Origin: Mycobacterium senriense
GTDB taxonomy: Bacteria > Actinomycetota > Actinomycetes > Mycobacteriales > Mycobacteriaceae
Assembly: GCF_019668465.1 (NCBI RefSeq)
Contig: NZ_AP024828.1
Location: 5,022,001-5,086,000, forward strand
Direction of reading: 5' to 3'
DNA length: 64,000 nt
Part shown: positions 25,032-38,520 of the stretch, one piece after another
Layout: each line of letters begins with the position of its first letter
Numbering within the stretch: position 1 is the stretch's first letter
Notes under the pieces: generated by a model
What the model was told of the DNA's origin: nothing
What the model saw: the letters and a program-made list of their open reading frames with translations, nothing else
The model's database searches: none
Position numbers and translations under genes: made by a program

Positions 25032-26293
25032 CGATCGCTGGATCCCAACAGCCCGAACCACTTCGCGGCGGTCTCGACGTCCTTGTCACCGCGCCCGGAC
25101 AGGTTCACCACGAGGATCGCGCCGTGCCCCAACTCGGGACCCAATTTCAGCGCACCCGCGACGGCGTGCGCGGATTCGATGGCCGGGATGATCCCCTCCG
25201 TGCGGCACAGGACACGGAATGCATCCATCGCCTCGGAGTCGGTGATCGGCCGGTACTCCGCGCGGCCCGTCTCGCGCAGATACGCATGTTCTGGACCAAC
25301 TCCCGGATAGTCGAGACCCGCTGAGATGGAATGGGATTCGATGGTCTGTCCGTCCTCGTCCTGCAGCAGATACGAGTACGATCCCTGAAACGCACCGGGT
25401 GAGCCGCCACTGAAGGTCGCGGCGTGCCTGCCGGTTTCGACACCGTCGCCGGCCGCCTCGAATCCGACCAGCCGCACATTCGGATCGTCGATGAACGGGT
25501 GGAAGATCCCAATCGCGTTGGAACCGCCGCCGATGCAGGCCACCACGGCGTCGGGCAACCGGCCCGCCTGGGCCTGGATCTGGGCGCGCGCCTCGAGGCC
25601 GATGATGCGCTGAAAGTCGCGCACCATGGCGGGAAAGGGATGGGGGCCGGCCGCGGTGCCGAAGCAATAGAAGGTGTTGTCGGCGTTGGTAACCCAATCC
25701 CGGAACGCCTCGTTGATGGCGTCCTTGAGCGTCTTGGAACCGCTTTCCACCGAGACGACCGTCGCCCCCAGCAGGCGCATCCGCGCCACGTTGAGCGCCT
25801 GACGCTCGGTGTCCACCGCGCCCATGTAGATCACGCATTCCAGGCCGAGCAAGGCACACGCGGTAGCGGTCGCCACGCCGTGCTGACCGGCCCCGGTCTC
25901 GGCGATCACCCGCTTCTTGCCCATCCGCTGGGCCAGCAACGCCTGACCGAGCACGTTGTTGATCTTGTGAGATCCGGTGTGGTTCAGGTCTTCTCGCTTG
26001 AGGAAGATGCGCGCGCCGGCTTGTTCGGACAGGCGGCGCGCCTCGTACAGGGGCGAAGGCCGGCCGGCGTAGTTCGCCTGCAGGTAATCCAGCGTGTCCA
26101 GGAAATCCTGGTTGACACGTTCCTTCTCGTAGGCCGCGGTGACCTCTTCGATCACGGCCATCAACGCCTCGGCGACGTAGCGGCCGCCGTACACACCGAA
26201 ATGGCCACCCGCATCGGGTTCGTGGCGGGTGGGTTCGGCGATGGCTGCGCTCGCGAGCGGAAGGTCCGGGCGGGACGGGTTCACCATCACCAA
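25028..26293 (-). CDS. trpB: Tryptophan synthase beta chain
   Basis: PLP enzyme joining indole and serine. The PLP lysine is in [10 protein letters not shown] near residue 105; the phosphate-binding glycine loop [10 protein letters not shown] is near residue 255, and the catalytic Glu is in AETGAGQHG. Length 421 fits. It follows trpC after 67 bases and overlaps trpA, an arrangement that supports equal synthesis of the alpha-beta complex. Confidence 0.97.
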   Translation of the reverse strand: MVMVNPSRPDLPLASAAIAEPTRHEPDAGGHFGVYGGRYVAEALMAVIEEVTAAYEKERVNQDFLDTLDYLQANYAGRPSPLYEARRLSEQAGARIFLKREDLNHTGSHKINNVLGQALLAQRMGKKRVIAETGAGQHGVATATACALLGLECVIYMGAVDTERQALNVARMRLLGATVVSVESGSKTLKDAINEAFRDWVTNADNTFYCFGTAAGPHPFPAMVRDFQRIIGLEARAQIQAQAGRLPDAVVACIGGGSNAIGIFHPFIDDPNVRLVGFEAAGDGVETGRHAATFSGGSPGAFQGSYSYLLQDEDGQTIESHSISAGLDYPGVGPEHAYLRETGRAEYRPITDSEAMDAFRVLCRTEGIIPAIESAHAVAGALKLGPELGHGAILVVNLSGRGDKDVETAAKWFGLLGSSDR

Positions 26294-26360
26294 GTCTCTA
26301 CGCGGGGATGGCTCATGGGTTCAACGTTTCAGCGCTGGGGCTTTTGGAGTGACGTAGTGA

Positions 26361-27179
26361 CTAGCGAGCCGGTTTCGGACAGGACGGATGGGTGCCCGCG
26401 GTGACCAGGTCGGCAACCGCGGCGCGCGGGTCACCACTTTTGACCAGGCCTTCGCCGACCAGGACGGCGTCGGCGCCCGCACCGGCGTAGGCCAGCAGGT
26501 CTCCCGTACCGCGCACACCGGATTCGGCGATCCTGATCACGTTGCTGGGCAGCCCGGGAGCGATGCGCGCGAAGCAATCCCGGTCCACCTCCAGTGTCGC
26601 CAGATCGCGGGCGTTGACGCCGATTACGTTGGCCCCGGCCTTGAGCGCCCGGTCGGCTTCTTCCTCGGTGTGCACCTCGACGAGCGCCGTCATGCCCAGC
26701 GATTCGGTGCGGTCCAGCATCGACACCAACGCCGACTGCTCCAGCGCCGCGACGATGAGCAGCAACATGTCGGCGCCGTGCGCGCGCGCCTCGTGGATCT
26801 GATAGGGCTGCACGACAAAGTCTTTGCGCAGAATCGGTATCGAGACGGCCGCGCGAACCGCGTCGAGGTCGTCGAGCGAGCCGTGGAAGCGGCGCTCCTC
26901 GGTCAACACGCTGATGATGCGTGCGCCACCGTCTTCGTAGGCCCTGGCCAGTTTCGCCGGATCGGCAATGGTCGCCAGCGAACCCGCCGACGGGCTGGCG
27001 CGCTTGACCTCGGCGATGACACCGATTCCGGGTTCGCGCAGGGCGGCCATCACGTCGCGTGGTGGCGGTGCGGCCGCCGCGGCGGCCTTGATCTCGGAAA
27101 GGCTGATGAGCGCTTCGCGCGCGGCAACGTCGGCCCGGACTCCCTCGAGGATGGAGTCAAGCACGGTTGCCGGACTCAT
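26361..27179 (-). CDS. trpC: Indole-3-glycerol phosphate synthase
   Basis: Closes the indole ring in tryptophan synthesis. A TIM barrel of 272 residues with [13 protein letters not shown] (catalytic Glu/Lys), [28 protein letters not shown] (catalytic Lys), [22 protein letters not shown] and [10 protein letters not shown]. It lacks the fused PRAI domain found in enterics, as usual for actinobacteria. Preceded by the TIGR02234 membrane gene and trpE. Confidence 0.97.
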   Translation of the reverse strand: MSPATVLDSILEGVRADVAAREALISLSEIKAAAAAAPPPRDVMAALREPGIGVIAEVKRASPSAGSLATIADPAKLARAYEDGGARIISVLTEERRFHGSLDDLDAVRAAVSIPILRKDFVVQPYQIHEARAHGADMLLLIVAALEQSALVSMLDRTESLGMTALVEVHTEEEADRALKAGANVIGVNARDLATLEVDRDCFARIAPGLPSNVIRIAESGVRGTGDLLAYAGAGADAVLVGEGLVKSGDPRAAVADLVTAGTHPSCPKPAR

Positions 27180-27291
27180 GCCTGTCGTTTCCCTTCGCCC
27201 TGTCGCCCGCTGTCATCCCACGGCCACTGCGTTGTCCCCAGCCGATTGCGACGACGTGAATGAAGGGTAGCGGCCCGCGGCTTGCGGCCCG

Positions 27292-27978
27292 TCACCGACC
27301 CTCGGTGTCAGACTCGTTCGGCCGATCGGTCGGGTCGCGTCCCTCGTCAAGCGCGTCCCAGATCATCCGCTCCGACATTCCCGGCGTCTCCGGCTCCTCC
27401 AGCATCGCCCCGTCGGCCTCTTCGCGTCGCACAATCGACCGGCGCGTCGCCGGTGCCGCGTACTTTATTGCGCTCGAGCGGGCCGACCCGGAGTCGGACG
27501 CGGAGCGCATGAGCAGGACGGCGGCGATCAGCGTGCACGCCGCGGCGGCCACCGTGACGCCCGCGCCCCAGTACCGCCGCTCGCTTCCCACCAGCGACAT
27601 CACCGAGACGTGCGCCAGCTCGGCGCCGCGTACCGCCACGTCGGGCAACGCCCAAAGGCTGATCCCCAAGTACCCCACCGCCAGGCTGACCACCGCCAGC
27701 AGGCCCGCCAGCGCGCGCAGCAGCCAACCCCGTACGGCGATGGCGGCGACGGCCGCGGCCAGCAGGAGCAACGCCAACGGCAGCAGCGCCGTCGACCACG
27801 CCCCACCGGCCAAGGTCACCTGTTTGGGCGGCCCCAGCCCGTCGAACGACCGGATGACGACCCACGGCAGGCGCGAGGCCGCCCACAACGTCCCGGCGGC
27901 GATCACCAACACCGCCTGGGCGATCCGGATCAGCCACCGGCTGTTCGGCCGGCCGGTGTCCGCGCGGGCCTCACTCAT
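27292..27978 (-). CDS. Tryptophan-operon-associated membrane protein (TIGR02234 type)
   Basis: A 228-residue protein with four hydrophobic segments ([73 protein letters not shown]) and a charged C-terminal tail. Membrane proteins of this type sit between trpE and trpC in many actinobacteria and are named after that context; their job is not known. The ATG overlaps the end of trpE by eight bases, so the two are translated together. Confidence 0.85.
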   Translation of the reverse strand: MSEARADTGRPNSRWLIRIAQAVLVIAAGTLWAASRLPWVVIRSFDGLGPPKQVTLAGGAWSTALLPLALLLLAAAVAAIAVRGWLLRALAGLLAVVSLAVGYLGISLWALPDVAVRGAELAHVSVMSLVGSERRYWGAGVTVAAAACTLIAAVLLMRSASDSGSARSSAIKYAAPATRRSIVRREEADGAMLEEPETPGMSERMIWDALDEGRDPTDRPNESDTEGR

Positions 27979-29509
27979 CGCCGCTTGGGCCGGGTTCGGT
28001 CAGCGTCTCGGCGGCCGCGATCGCGCTCAGCACGGCGCGGGCCTTGTTGGTCGCCTCGGTGTACTCGTAGGGGCCGTTGGAGTCCGCGACGACCCCACCG
28101 CCGGATTGCACGTAGGCGGTGCCGTCGCGCATCAGGGCGGTGCGGATGGCGATCGCGAAGTCGGCATTGCCGGCGAAGTCCAGGTAGCCGACCACGCCGC
28201 CGTACAGGCCGCGGCGCGTCTTCTCCACTTCTTCGATGAGCTCCATGGCCCGGACCTTCGGTGCGCCCGACAGCGTGCCGGCCGGGAAGCAGGCCGTCAC
28301 CGCGTCCAGCGCGGTGCGACCCTCTTCGAGCATGCCGGTCACCGTCGACACCAGGTGCATGACGTGGCTATAGCGTTCGATGTGGCTGTAGTCCTCGACG
28401 CGCACGGTGCCCGGCGCGCAGACCCGGCCCAGATCGTTGCGGCCCAGGTCGACGAGCATCAGGTGCTCGGCGCGTTCCTTGTCGTCGGCCAACAGCTCCT
28501 TTTCCAGCAGCTGGTCCTCTTCCTCGGTGTCCCCGCGCCACCGGGTGCCGGCGATCGGGTGGGTGGTCGCGGTGCCGTCGGCCACGGTGACCAGCGCCTC
28601 GGGACTCGAGCCGACGATCGAAAAGTCAGTTCCGCCAATGTCATTCGGCACCTGCATCAGATACATGTAGGGGCTTGGGTTGGTGACCCGCAACATCCGG
28701 TACACGTCGATCGGATCGACGGGGGTGTCCATTTCGAACCGTTGCGAGGGCACCACCTGGAAGGCCTCCCCCGCGGCGATCTGGTCGACCAGGTAGTCGA
28801 CGATCTTTCCGTACTCCTCGACGCTGCGCTGGGCGCGGTAGCGCGGCTCGGGCCGCTCGAATGTGCCGACCGTGGACGACAACGGCTGGCCCAGCGCCGC
28901 CGTCATCACATCCAGGCGGGCGATCGCGTCGTCGTAGGCCTCGTCCACCCGCTCGTCGGTCCCGTTCCAGTTCACGGCGTTGGCGATCAGCGTGATGGTG
29001 CCCTCGTGGTGATCGACGGCCGCCACATCGGTGGCCAGCAGCAGCAACATGTCGGGCAGCTTCAGGTCGTCGACGGCCAACTCGGGCAGCCGTTCCAGGC
29101 GCCGCACCATGTCGTAGGCGAAGAACCCGACCATCCCGCCCGACAGCGGTGGCAGCCCGTCGAGCGGGCCGGTGGCCAGCAGCTCGCACGTGGCGCGGAG
29201 GGCCTGCAGCGGGTCGCCCCCGGTCGGTGCATCCTGTGGCACCACGCCCAGCCAGACGGCCTCACCGTCGCGCACCGTCAGCGCCGACGGCGCCCCGGCG
29301 CCGATGAACGACCACCGCGACCAGGAACGGCCGTGCTCGGCCGACTCGAGCAGGAAGGTGCCCGGGCGGTTGGCGGCGAGTTTGCGGTAGGCCGACAGCG
29401 GCGTCTCGCTGTCGGCCAGCACCTTGCGGGTCACCGGAACCACGCGGTGCTCGGCTGCCAGCTGGCGGAAATCCTCTCGTGAGGTCGTCGCGGCGAGGTG
29501 GGCGTGCAC
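27971..29509 (-). CDS. trpE: Anthranilate synthase component I
   Basis: Converts chorismate to anthranilate with ammonia from TrpG (not in this window). I use the GTG at 29509 ([10 protein letters not shown]), since M. tuberculosis TrpE starts at this point; a TTG three bases upstream is the alternative. The regulatory tryptophan site [18 protein letters not shown] is near residue 50. Catalytic motifs include the [12 protein letters not shown] and [10 protein letters not shown] regions and the C-terminal [20 protein letters not shown]. It is the first gene of the trp cluster, divergent from bcpB with a short shared promoter gap. Confidence 0.96.
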   Translation of the reverse strand: MHAHLAATTSREDFRQLAAEHRVVPVTRKVLADSETPLSAYRKLAANRPGTFLLESAEHGRSWSRWSFIGAGAPSALTVRDGEAVWLGVVPQDAPTGGDPLQALRATCELLATGPLDGLPPLSGGMVGFFAYDMVRRLERLPELAVDDLKLPDMLLLLATDVAAVDHHEGTITLIANAVNWNGTDERVDEAYDDAIARLDVMTAALGQPLSSTVGTFERPEPRYRAQRSVEEYGKIVDYLVDQIAAGEAFQVVPSQRFEMDTPVDPIDVYRMLRVTNPSPYMYLMQVPNDIGGTDFSIVGSSPEALVTVADGTATTHPIAGTRWRGDTEEEDQLLEKELLADDKERAEHLMLVDLGRNDLGRVCAPGTVRVEDYSHIERYSHVMHLVSTVTGMLEEGRTALDAVTACFPAGTLSGAPKVRAMELIEEVEKTRRGLYGGVVGYLDFAGNADFAIAIRTALMRDGTAYVQSGGGVVADSNGPYEYTEATNKARAVLSAIAAAETLTEPGPSGDE

Positions 29510-29584
29510 CAAACCATCTTCCCAGACGGGTTGCTGCGCTTCGGGCCAGCCCGACGACGATGGCGGCGGCGTAGCGTGTCCGCC

Positions 29585-30043
29585 ATGAAACCTGGTGACA
29601 CCGTCGCGGACTTCGAGTTACCCGATCAGACCGGGACGCCGCGCAAGCTCAGCGAACTGCTTTCCGGCGGGCCGGTGGTGCTGTTCTTCTACCCGGCAGC
29701 GATGACGCCCGGCTGCACCAAGGAAGCGTGCCACTTCCGCGACCTGGCCTCCGAATTCGCCGCGGTGGGGGCCCGGCGGGTGGGCATCAGCGCCGACGCC
29801 GTGCAGAAGCAGGCCAAGTTCGCCGACCTGCAGAAGTTCGACTACCCGCTGCTGTCGGACCCCGACGGCACCGTCGCCACGCAGTTCGGCGTCAAGCGCG
29901 GCCTGCTCGGCAAGCTGATGCCGGTCAAGCGCACGACGTTCGTCATCGACACCGACCGCACGGTGCTCGAGGTGATCTCCAGCGAGTTCAACATGGACAG
30001 CCACGCCGACAAGGCACTGGCGACCCTGCGGGCTCGCGCGTAA
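29585..30043 (+). CDS. bcpB: Peroxiredoxin Q/BCP type
   Basis: A 152-residue thiol peroxidase from an ATG at 29585. The active centre is [12 protein letters not shown]: Cys44 is the peroxidatic and Cys49 the likely resolving cysteine, five residues apart as in the atypical two-Cys PrxQ class. [17 protein letters not shown] and the late [11 protein letters not shown] complete the thioredoxin fold. It reduces peroxides using thioredoxin. Convergent with chaA, separated by three bases. Confidence 0.95.
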   Translation: MKPGDTVADFELPDQTGTPRKLSELLSGGPVVLFFYPAAMTPGCTKEACHFRDLASEFAAVGARRVGISADAVQKQAKFADLQKFDYPLLSDPDGTVATQFGVKRGLLGKLMPVKRTTFVIDTDRTVLEVISSEFNMDSHADKALATLRARA

Positions 30044-30046
30044 CCG

Positions 30047-31138
30047 TCAGGGGTTGATCGCCAGGAACACGTAGGCGGCCAACAGCACCAGGTGCACCTC
30101 GCCCTGCAGGCGGGTCGCCCGCCCGGGCACCACCGTCAGCATGCTGATCACAACCGTCAGGGCGAGCAACACCAGCTGGATGGCACCGAGGCCGAGCACC
30201 AGCGGCCCCTTGAGCCATGTCGACGCCAGCGCGATCGTCGGGATGGTGAGCCCGATGCTGGCCATCGCCGAGCCGTACGCCAGGTTCAGGCTGATCTGGA
30301 TGCGGCCCTTTCGCGCCGACCGCGCCGCCGCGAGCGTCTCGGGCAGCAGCACCAGCGCCGCGATGATCACACCCACGAATGACTGCGGCAAGCCCGCCAC
30401 CACTACCGCGTGTTCGACGGCCGGGGATTCCTCCTCGGCCAGCCCGACCACCGCCACCAGGGCGCAGAGCAGCAGCAGCAGGCTGCTCAAGGCCTGCCGC
30501 CTGGTGGGTGGATCCGCGTGACTCTCGTCCTCGAAAACGCGCTTTTGGCCCTTCTGCGCGATCGGCAGAAAGAAATCGCGGTGCCGCATGGTCTGGGTGA
30601 ACACGAACAGCAGATACACCAAGAGCGTGGCGATCGCGGCGAAGGCAAGCTGGCCGGGGGTGAACTCCTTGCCCGGATGCCCGGTGGTGAACGCGGGCAA
30701 AACCAGGCTCAACGTGGCCACCGTGGTGACCGAGGCCAGGGCGGCTCCGGCGCCCTCGGCGTTGAACAGCGTCACGCCGTAGCGCCGGGATCCGAGCAGC
30801 AGCGACAAACCGGCTATCCCGTTGGTGGTGATCATCAGCGCGGCGAACGCGGTGTCCCTGGCCAGGGTCGCGGCCTCGTTGCCGCCGGACGCCATCAGCT
30901 CGACGATCAGGGCGACCTCGATGACCGTCACCGCGGCCGCGAGCACCAACGACCCGAAGGGCTCACCGACTCGGTGTGCGACCACCTCCGCGTGATGCAC
31001 CGCGGCGATCACGGCGCCGATGAGAAACAGCGCAGCCACTCCGACAAGTAGTGGTCCCAGTTTCTCGCCCCAGATCCCTGCCAGCACGACGACGGAAAGC
31101 ACCGGCACAACGGCGTTCCAGGACAACCATTTCGACAT
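30047..31138 (-). CDS. chaA: Calcium/proton antiporter (CaCA family)
   Basis: A 363-residue inner-membrane exchanger with about 11 helices. The two conserved alpha repeats are visible: VEVALIVELMASGGNEAATL with ARDTAFAALMITTNG, and SFVGVIIAALVLLPETLAA; the Glu residues in them bind the cation. The start is the ATG at 31138 (MSKWLSWNAV), which agrees with the M. tuberculosis protein; the frame stays open upstream but without conservation. It moves Ca2+ or Na+ out in exchange for protons. Confidence 0.93.
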   Translation of the reverse strand: MSKWLSWNAVVPVLSVVVLAGIWGEKLGPLLVGVAALFLIGAVIAAVHHAEVVAHRVGEPFGSLVLAAAVTVIEVALIVELMASGGNEAATLARDTAFAALMITTNGIAGLSLLLGSRRYGVTLFNAEGAGAALASVTTVATLSLVLPAFTTGHPGKEFTPGQLAFAAIATLLVYLLFVFTQTMRHRDFFLPIAQKGQKRVFEDESHADPPTRRQALSSLLLLLCALVAVVGLAEEESPAVEHAVVVAGLPQSFVGVIIAALVLLPETLAAARSARKGRIQISLNLAYGSAMASIGLTIPTIALASTWLKGPLVLGLGAIQLVLLALTVVISMLTVVPGRATRLQGEVHLVLLAAYVFLAINP

Positions 31139-31255
31139 TGACCGCCATTCTTGCCGAAGTCGTCCCCCCGCGCCTGCAGAAAGTGACCGCGGACACCGCC
31201 CGACCCGGTCGGCGATAACCGGTTGCGGCAGCGACGGCGTCAGTAACATGCTCAC

Positions 31256-31408
31256 ATGCCCGACAGCGGTGGCGGTAGCGAAGGCCTGACCGAAGGCCAG
31301 GAGTTTGCCGGCTACACCATCATCCGGCGGCTGGGCGCCGGGGGCATGGGTCAGGTCTATCTGGCCCAGCACCCGCGGCTGCCCCGCCGCGACGCGCTCA
31401 AGGTGCTA
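31256..31408 (+). pseudogene. Serine/threonine protein kinase remnant (N-lobe only)
   Basis: An ATG at 31256 starts a Pkn-type kinase: [20 protein letters not shown] is the glycine-rich loop and RRDALKVL contains the ATP-binding Lys at residue 49. Homology stops at codon 51, six bases before the end of hisI on the other strand; the frame then runs as meaningless sequence to 31459. About 80 percent of the kinase domain is missing. No such gene is at this place in M. tuberculosis as far as I recall. Confidence 0.8.
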
Positions 31409-31413
31409 GGCGG

Positions 31414-31761
31414 TCAGCGCTCCGGTGCCAGCAGCACATCGGCGTCGAAGCAGCTGTGATCGCCCGTGTGGCAGGCGCCGCCGACCTGGTCGACCGTCAG
31501 CAGCACGGCGTCGCCGTCGCAGTCCAGGCGCACCGAGTGGACGTATTGGGTGTGACCGGACGTCGCCCCCTTGATCCACTGCTCGCCGCGGGAGCGCGAA
31601 TAGTACGTCGCCTCACGGGTTTCCAGGGTCCGGGCCAGCGCCGCGTCGTCCATCCAGGCGACCATCAGCACGTCACCGCTGCCGCGCTCCTGCACGACGG
31701 CGGTGAACAGGCCGTCGGCGTTGCGCTTGAGCCGCGCGGCGATCTGCGGGTCGAGCGTCAT
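31414..31761 (-). CDS. hisI: Phosphoribosyl-AMP cyclohydrolase
   Basis: Opens the purine ring of phosphoribosyl-AMP in histidine synthesis. 115 residues: [63 protein letters not shown]. The cysteines in the last two motifs with the DCDGD aspartates bind zinc and magnesium. Its ATG overlaps the hisF stop (ATGA). HisE is encoded elsewhere. It ends the his operon, beside the kinase remnant. Confidence 0.96.
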   Translation of the reverse strand: MTLDPQIAARLKRNADGLFTAVVQERGSGDVLMVAWMDDAALARTLETREATYYSRSRGEQWIKGATSGHTQYVHSVRLDCDGDAVLLTVDQVGGACHTGDHSCFDADVLLAPER

Positions 31762-32546
31762 CGCACGGTGATCCCTTCTGCGGCCATGGCGGCCTTCACC
31801 TGACCGATGGTCAGCTCCCGGAAGTGAAACACGCTGGCCGCCAACACCGCATCGGCGCCGGCCGCGATCGCGGGCGCGAAGTGTTCGGCCGCCCCGGCGC
31901 CGCCGCTGGCGATGACGGGCACCGTGACCGCCGACCGCACCGCCTGAAGCATCTCCAAGTCGAACCCGGCCTTGGTTCCGTCGGCGTCCATCGAGTTCAG
32001 CAGGATCTCCCCCACCCCGAGATCGGCTCCGCGCGAAGCCCACTCGACCGCGTCCAGCCCGGTGCCCTGGCGCCCGCCATGCGTGGTGACCTCCCAGCCC
32101 GACGGCGTCGGCACCGCGCCCGGCGGCACCGTGCGGGCATCGACGGACAGCACGATGCACTGGGATCCGAACTGGCGCGCCATCTCGGCCAGCAGTTCGG
32201 GGCGGGCGATCGCGGCGGTGTTGATGGACACCTTATCGGCGCCCGCACGCAGCAACACGTCGACGTCGGCCACGGTGCGCACCCCGCCGCCGACGGTCAG
32301 CGGAATGAAGACCTGCTCGGCCGTGCGGCGCACCACGTCGAGCATGGTGGTCCGCCCGGACGACGACGCGGTCACGTCGAGAAAGGTCAGCTCGTCGGCG
32401 CCTTCGGCGTCATAGGCGGCGGCGAGTTCCACGGGATCGCCCGCGTCCCGGAGGTTTTCGAAGTTGACCCCTTTGACCACCCGCCCGCCGTCGACGTCCA
32501 GGCACGGGATCACTCGCACCGCGAGGCGGTGCGGATTCGGGGCCAT
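31758..32546 (-). CDS. hisF: Imidazole glycerol phosphate synthase, cyclase subunit
   Basis: With HisH it makes imidazole glycerol phosphate and AICAR. A 262-residue barrel started at the ATG at 32546: [15 protein letters not shown] holds the catalytic first Asp, [13 protein letters not shown] the second, and [10 protein letters not shown] and VIASGGAG bind phosphates. It begins one base after the impA stop. Order hisF-hisI after impA is as in M. tuberculosis. Confidence 0.96.
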   Translation of the reverse strand: MAPNPHRLAVRVIPCLDVDGGRVVKGVNFENLRDAGDPVELAAAYDAEGADELTFLDVTASSSGRTTMLDVVRRTAEQVFIPLTVGGGVRTVADVDVLLRAGADKVSINTAAIARPELLAEMARQFGSQCIVLSVDARTVPPGAVPTPSGWEVTTHGGRQGTGLDAVEWASRGADLGVGEILLNSMDADGTKAGFDLEMLQAVRSAVTVPVIASGGAGAAEHFAPAIAAGADAVLAASVFHFRELTIGQVKAAMAAEGITVR

Positions 32547-32547
32547 C

Positions 32548-33348
32548 TCAGTAGTCCTCCGGTCGGCCGGTGGCACGCAGGATTTCGAGGATTTCGGCGT
32601 GCGCGCCGGGACCGGCCGCCAGTGCGGAATCCGAATCCGGAGTCCACGGCTCACCGGCCAGGTCGGTGACGACGCCGCCGGCGGCCCTCACCAGTGCGAC
32701 CCCGGCGGCGTGGTCCCACACGTGGCCACCGAAACTTATTGCCGCACCGAGTATTCCGTCGGCGACGAACGCCAGGTCAAGCCCGGTGGAGCCGTGCATG
32801 CGCAGTCGCGAGGAGACCCGGCTGAGGTTCTCCAGCACCGCCATTCGGTAGCGCCCCGGGAACCGGCCGCGGGCGTCGGCACTGAACGACCCGGCGCCGA
32901 CCAGGGCGTCGGCCAAATCGATGGCGGCCAGCGGCGGCTGCGGCACCCCGTTCTTGCGCAACGGGCCGCCCGCCACCGCGGTGTAGCGCTGGTCGATGAA
33001 CGGCAACCAGGTCAGTCCGGCCACCGGGTCACCGTGGTGCAGCAGGCCGAGCAGGATCCCGGCCATCGGCGATCCGGCCGCGTAGTTGAAGGTGCCGTCG
33101 ACGGGATCCAGCACCCACACCCAGGGCGAGTCGACGGCCGAACCGCCGAATTCCTCGCCGTGCACCCCGATCCCGGTGGCCTCGACGAGTGCGGCGACCA
33201 CCTCCCGCTCGATCGCGAGGTCCACGTCGGTGGCAAAGTCGTTGCCCTTCTTGCGGACCGCGGAGTCGGCGCGGTGACCGGCAAGGAACGGTTCGACCGC
33301 GTCGTCGAGAATCGCCGACGCCTGCGCCACCAACGTGTGCACGTCCAT
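32548..33348 (-). CDS. impA: Inositol monophosphatase family protein
   Basis: A 266-residue metal phosphatase. The signature pieces are present: [18 protein letters not shown] (metal Glu), [12 protein letters not shown] (metal Asp pair) and [17 protein letters not shown] near residue 210. Enzymes of this type hydrolyse inositol 1-phosphate or related sugars; M. tuberculosis ImpA has been linked to cell-envelope inositol lipids. Being inside the his operon, it could also dephosphorylate histidinol phosphate, whose phosphatase is otherwise missing from this cluster; that is inference. Confidence 0.9.
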   Translation of the reverse strand: MDVHTLVAQASAILDDAVEPFLAGHRADSAVRKKGNDFATDVDLAIEREVVAALVEATGIGVHGEEFGGSAVDSPWVWVLDPVDGTFNYAAGSPMAGILLGLLHHGDPVAGLTWLPFIDQRYTAVAGGPLRKNGVPQPPLAAIDLADALVGAGSFSADARGRFPGRYRMAVLENLSRVSSRLRMHGSTGLDLAFVADGILGAAISFGGHVWDHAAGVALVRAAGGVVTDLAGEPWTPDSDSALAAGPGAHAEILEILRATGRPEDY

Positions 33349-33354
33349 GCGGCG

Positions 33355-34086
33355 CTACCCCGCCACCGCGGCCAGCGCCTGAGGCAAAGTGAATCGGCCC
33401 GCGTAGAGGGCCTTGCCCACGATGGCGCCCTCGATCCCGCGGCCGGTGAGGGTGGCGATCGCGCGCAGGTCATCGAGGCTGGACACGCCGCCCGAGGCGA
33501 TCACCGGGGCATCGGTGCGGTCGGCCACGGATGCCAGCAGGTCCAGATTCGGGCCGCCCAGCGTCCCATCCTTGGTCACATCGGTGACCACGAACCGCGA
33601 ACACCCTTGCCCGTCAAGGCGTTCCAGCACCTCCCACAAATCGCCGCCGTCGGTTTCCCAGCCCCGCCCGCGCAGCCGGTGCGCGCCGTCGACGATCTGG
33701 ACGTCCAGGCCCACCGCGACCTTGTCGCCGTGTTCGCTGATCGCACGAGCGCACCACTGCGGGTCCTCGAGGGCCGCCGTGCCCAGGTTCACCCGGGCGC
33801 AGCCGGTGGCCAGGGCGGCGGCCAGCGAATCGTCGTCGCGGATCCCGCCGGACAGCTCCACCTGCACGTCGAGCTTGCCGACCACTTCGGCCAGCAGTTC
33901 GCGGTTCGAGCCGCGCCCGAACGCCGCGTCCAGGTCGACCAGATGGATCCATTCGGCACCATCGCGCTGCCAGGTCAGCGCGGCGTCCAGCGCCGAGCCG
34001 TATTCGGTTTCACTGCCCGCCTTGCCCTGCACCAGACGCACGGCACGGCCGTCGACCACGTCGACCGCGGGCAACAAGATCAACAC
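33355..34086 (-). CDS. priA: Bifunctional HisA/TrpF isomerase (PriA)
   Basis: A 243-residue barrel isomerase. In actinobacteria it serves both histidine (ProFAR) and tryptophan (PRA) synthesis because no separate trpF exists; none is seen in the trp cluster here. Catalytic Asp is in [13 protein letters not shown] and the second acid in [23 protein letters not shown] and VIASGGVSS bind phosphates. The start is a GTG at 34086 (or TTG at 34083) behind AGGAGGG. It is separated from hisH by an 82-base gap with a palindrome, so it may have its own promoter. Confidence 0.95.
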   Translation of the reverse strand: MLILLPAVDVVDGRAVRLVQGKAGSETEYGSALDAALTWQRDGAEWIHLVDLDAAFGRGSNRELLAEVVGKLDVQVELSGGIRDDDSLAAALATGCARVNLGTAALEDPQWCARAISEHGDKVAVGLDVQIVDGAHRLRGRGWETDGGDLWEVLERLDGQGCSRFVVTDVTKDGTLGGPNLDLLASVADRTDAPVIASGGVSSLDDLRAIATLTGRGIEGAIVGKALYAGRFTLPQALAAVAG

Positions 34087-34146
34087 ATTCCCTCCTGTGT
34101 GCCGAGATTGCAACGCGTTACGCGCATCGTCGGCTGTTGCTTGGTA

Positions 34147-34158
34147 GAAAGCGCTTTC
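34147..34158. promoter_or_regulatory. Perfect palindrome in the hisH-priA gap
   Basis: gaaagcgctttc is a perfect 12-bp palindrome with a central GCGC, close to the operators of LacI/GalR-type regulators. A second short palindrome, aacgcgtt, lies at 34112-34119. Both are in the only sizeable gap of the his operon, upstream of priA, impA, hisF and hisI. Confidence 0.45.
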
Positions 34159-34168
34159 GCGAGGCCCT

Positions 34169-34788
34169 TCACAATCCCTGGACCCAATTGCTCAACACCG
34201 CCGCGCCCGCATCCCCGCTCTTCTCCGGGTGAAATTGGGTGGCTGACAGCGGCCCGTCCTCGACCGCGGCCAGAAACGGCCCCTCGTGGGTGGCCCACGT
34301 CAGCACCGCCTCGGGCGAACCCTCCCACTGTTGCGCGGCGTAGGAGTGCACGAAGTAGAACCTGGTGTCGGCATCGAGTCCCTTGAACAGGACAGTGCCG
34401 GGCCCGGATTCGACGACGTTCCAGCCCATGTGCGGGATGACCGGCGCCTGCAGTCGCGTGACGTAGCCCGGCCACTGGCCGCAGCCCTGCGTCTCCACAC
34501 TGAATTCGACGCCGCGGGCGAACAGGATCTGCATGCCGACGCAGACGCCCAGCACCGGGCGCCCGGCGGCGATCCGCTCGGCGATGATGCGCTCGCCGCC
34601 GATGTTGCGCAACCCCGTCATGCATGCCTCGTACGCGCCGACGCCGGGCACCACCAGTCCGTCGGCGGCGGCCGCGGCGTCGGCGTCGCGGGTCACCTCG
34701 ACCGACGCGCCTACCCGCTCGAGGGCACGCTGAGCCGACCGGAGGTTGCCCGAGCCGTAGTCAAGGACAACAACTTTCTTCAGTGCCG

Positions 34789-34792
<4 letters not shown>
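34169..34792 (-). CDS. hisH: Imidazole glycerol phosphate synthase, glutaminase subunit
   Basis: Supplies ammonia to HisF. A 207-residue class I amidotransferase started by a GTG at 34792 that overlaps the hisB stop. Nucleophile Cys is in [10 protein letters not shown] near residue 85; the His-x-Glu pair is in [11 protein letters not shown] near the C-terminus. [13 protein letters not shown] and [11 protein letters not shown] are the family start motifs. Confidence 0.96.
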
Positions 34793-37891
<3,099 letters not shown>

Positions 37892-37977
37892 TGTCCCAGA
37901 GGAACTCAAGTCAATATCCGACCGGTACAGTGCCGGTATTGAGGCCATACCCCGCGTTGCCGACCCAGGGAGCCGCC

Positions 37978-38391
37978 ATGTCCGCGAAGGATCACCCCAA
38001 CAACGCCCCGGGCATCCCGATGGTCTTCCCGCCCTGGTTTGAGCGCTTCCAGATCAAATACTTCAACCCGGCGCTGAAGCCGATCGTGCGATACCTGCCC
38101 GGAACCGCGACGATCAAGCACCGGGGCCGCACCTCCGGCAAGCCCTACGAGACCATCGTGACCACCTATCGCAAGGGCAACACCCTGGCGATCGCGCTGG
38201 GCCACGGCAAGACGAACTGGGTGAAAAACGTGCTGGCCGCCGGTGAGGCGGACGTGGAGCTCAGCCGCAACCGGTCGGTGCACCTGATCAACCCGCGAAT
38301 TCTGCCCGCCGGCTCGAACGGGGACGGCCTGCCGGGGCTGGCGCGCATGCAGCTGCGCCGGATCGGTGTTTTCGTCGGCGACATCGCCTGA
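37978..38391 (+). CDS. Deazaflavin (F420)-dependent nitroreductase family protein (137 aa)
   Basis: A split-beta-barrel protein of the Ddn family: [37 protein letters not shown], and [20 protein letters not shown] with the conserved W-x-x-N-L/V cofactor-binding segment, and ending ILPAGSN...RIGVFVGDI. Family members use reduced F420, a cofactor typical of mycobacteria, to reduce quinones or nitro compounds. It corresponds to Rv1598c by position. Start ATG 37978 with GGGAGCC upstream. Substrate unknown. Confidence 0.85.
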   Translation: MSAKDHPNNAPGIPMVFPPWFERFQIKYFNPALKPIVRYLPGTATIKHRGRTSGKPYETIVTTYRKGNTLAIALGHGKTNWVKNVLAAGEADVELSRNRSVHLINPRILPAGSNGDGLPGLARMQLRRIGVFVGDIA

Positions 38392-38410
38392 GGCCGGCGG
38401 CGCTACGGCC

Positions 38411-38515
38411 GGCGTCGAGTGTGCACTGGCGGCGTTGAGTGTGCGCCCAGGGCGGCGACACGCCGGTGAAGCCCGCCCAGGATGCACACTGGACGCGGCG
38501 CACCGCGGACGCAGT
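38411..38515. repeat. Dispersed GTGTGC intergenic repeat unit
   Basis: cgtcgagtgtgca (38413) and cgttgagtgtgcg (38433) are near-identical direct repeats 20 bases apart; ggatgcacactgg (38480) is their inverted partner. Between them lies ccagggcggcgacacgcc. I recall such GAGTGTGCGCCCAGGG units scattered in mycobacterial intergenic regions. It occupies the gap between the convergent nitroreductase gene and nadC, so it may act as a bidirectional transcription end. Confidence 0.55.
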
Positions 38516-38520
38516 CCCAC

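Noticed and set aside
29510..29584. Tryptophan attenuator peptide ahead of trpE
   Set aside because: The gap to bcpB is only 75 bases and contains no short frame with tryptophan codon runs or terminator stem.
32464..34386. Very long open frame on the plus strand opposite hisF, impA and priA
   Set aside because: It lies antisense to three clear genes, has no family motif, and such frames are expected in DNA with high third-position GC. The same holds for long frames opposite ripD/acyltransferase (56489-58609), treX (59967-61709) and bioD/bioF (52299-54182).
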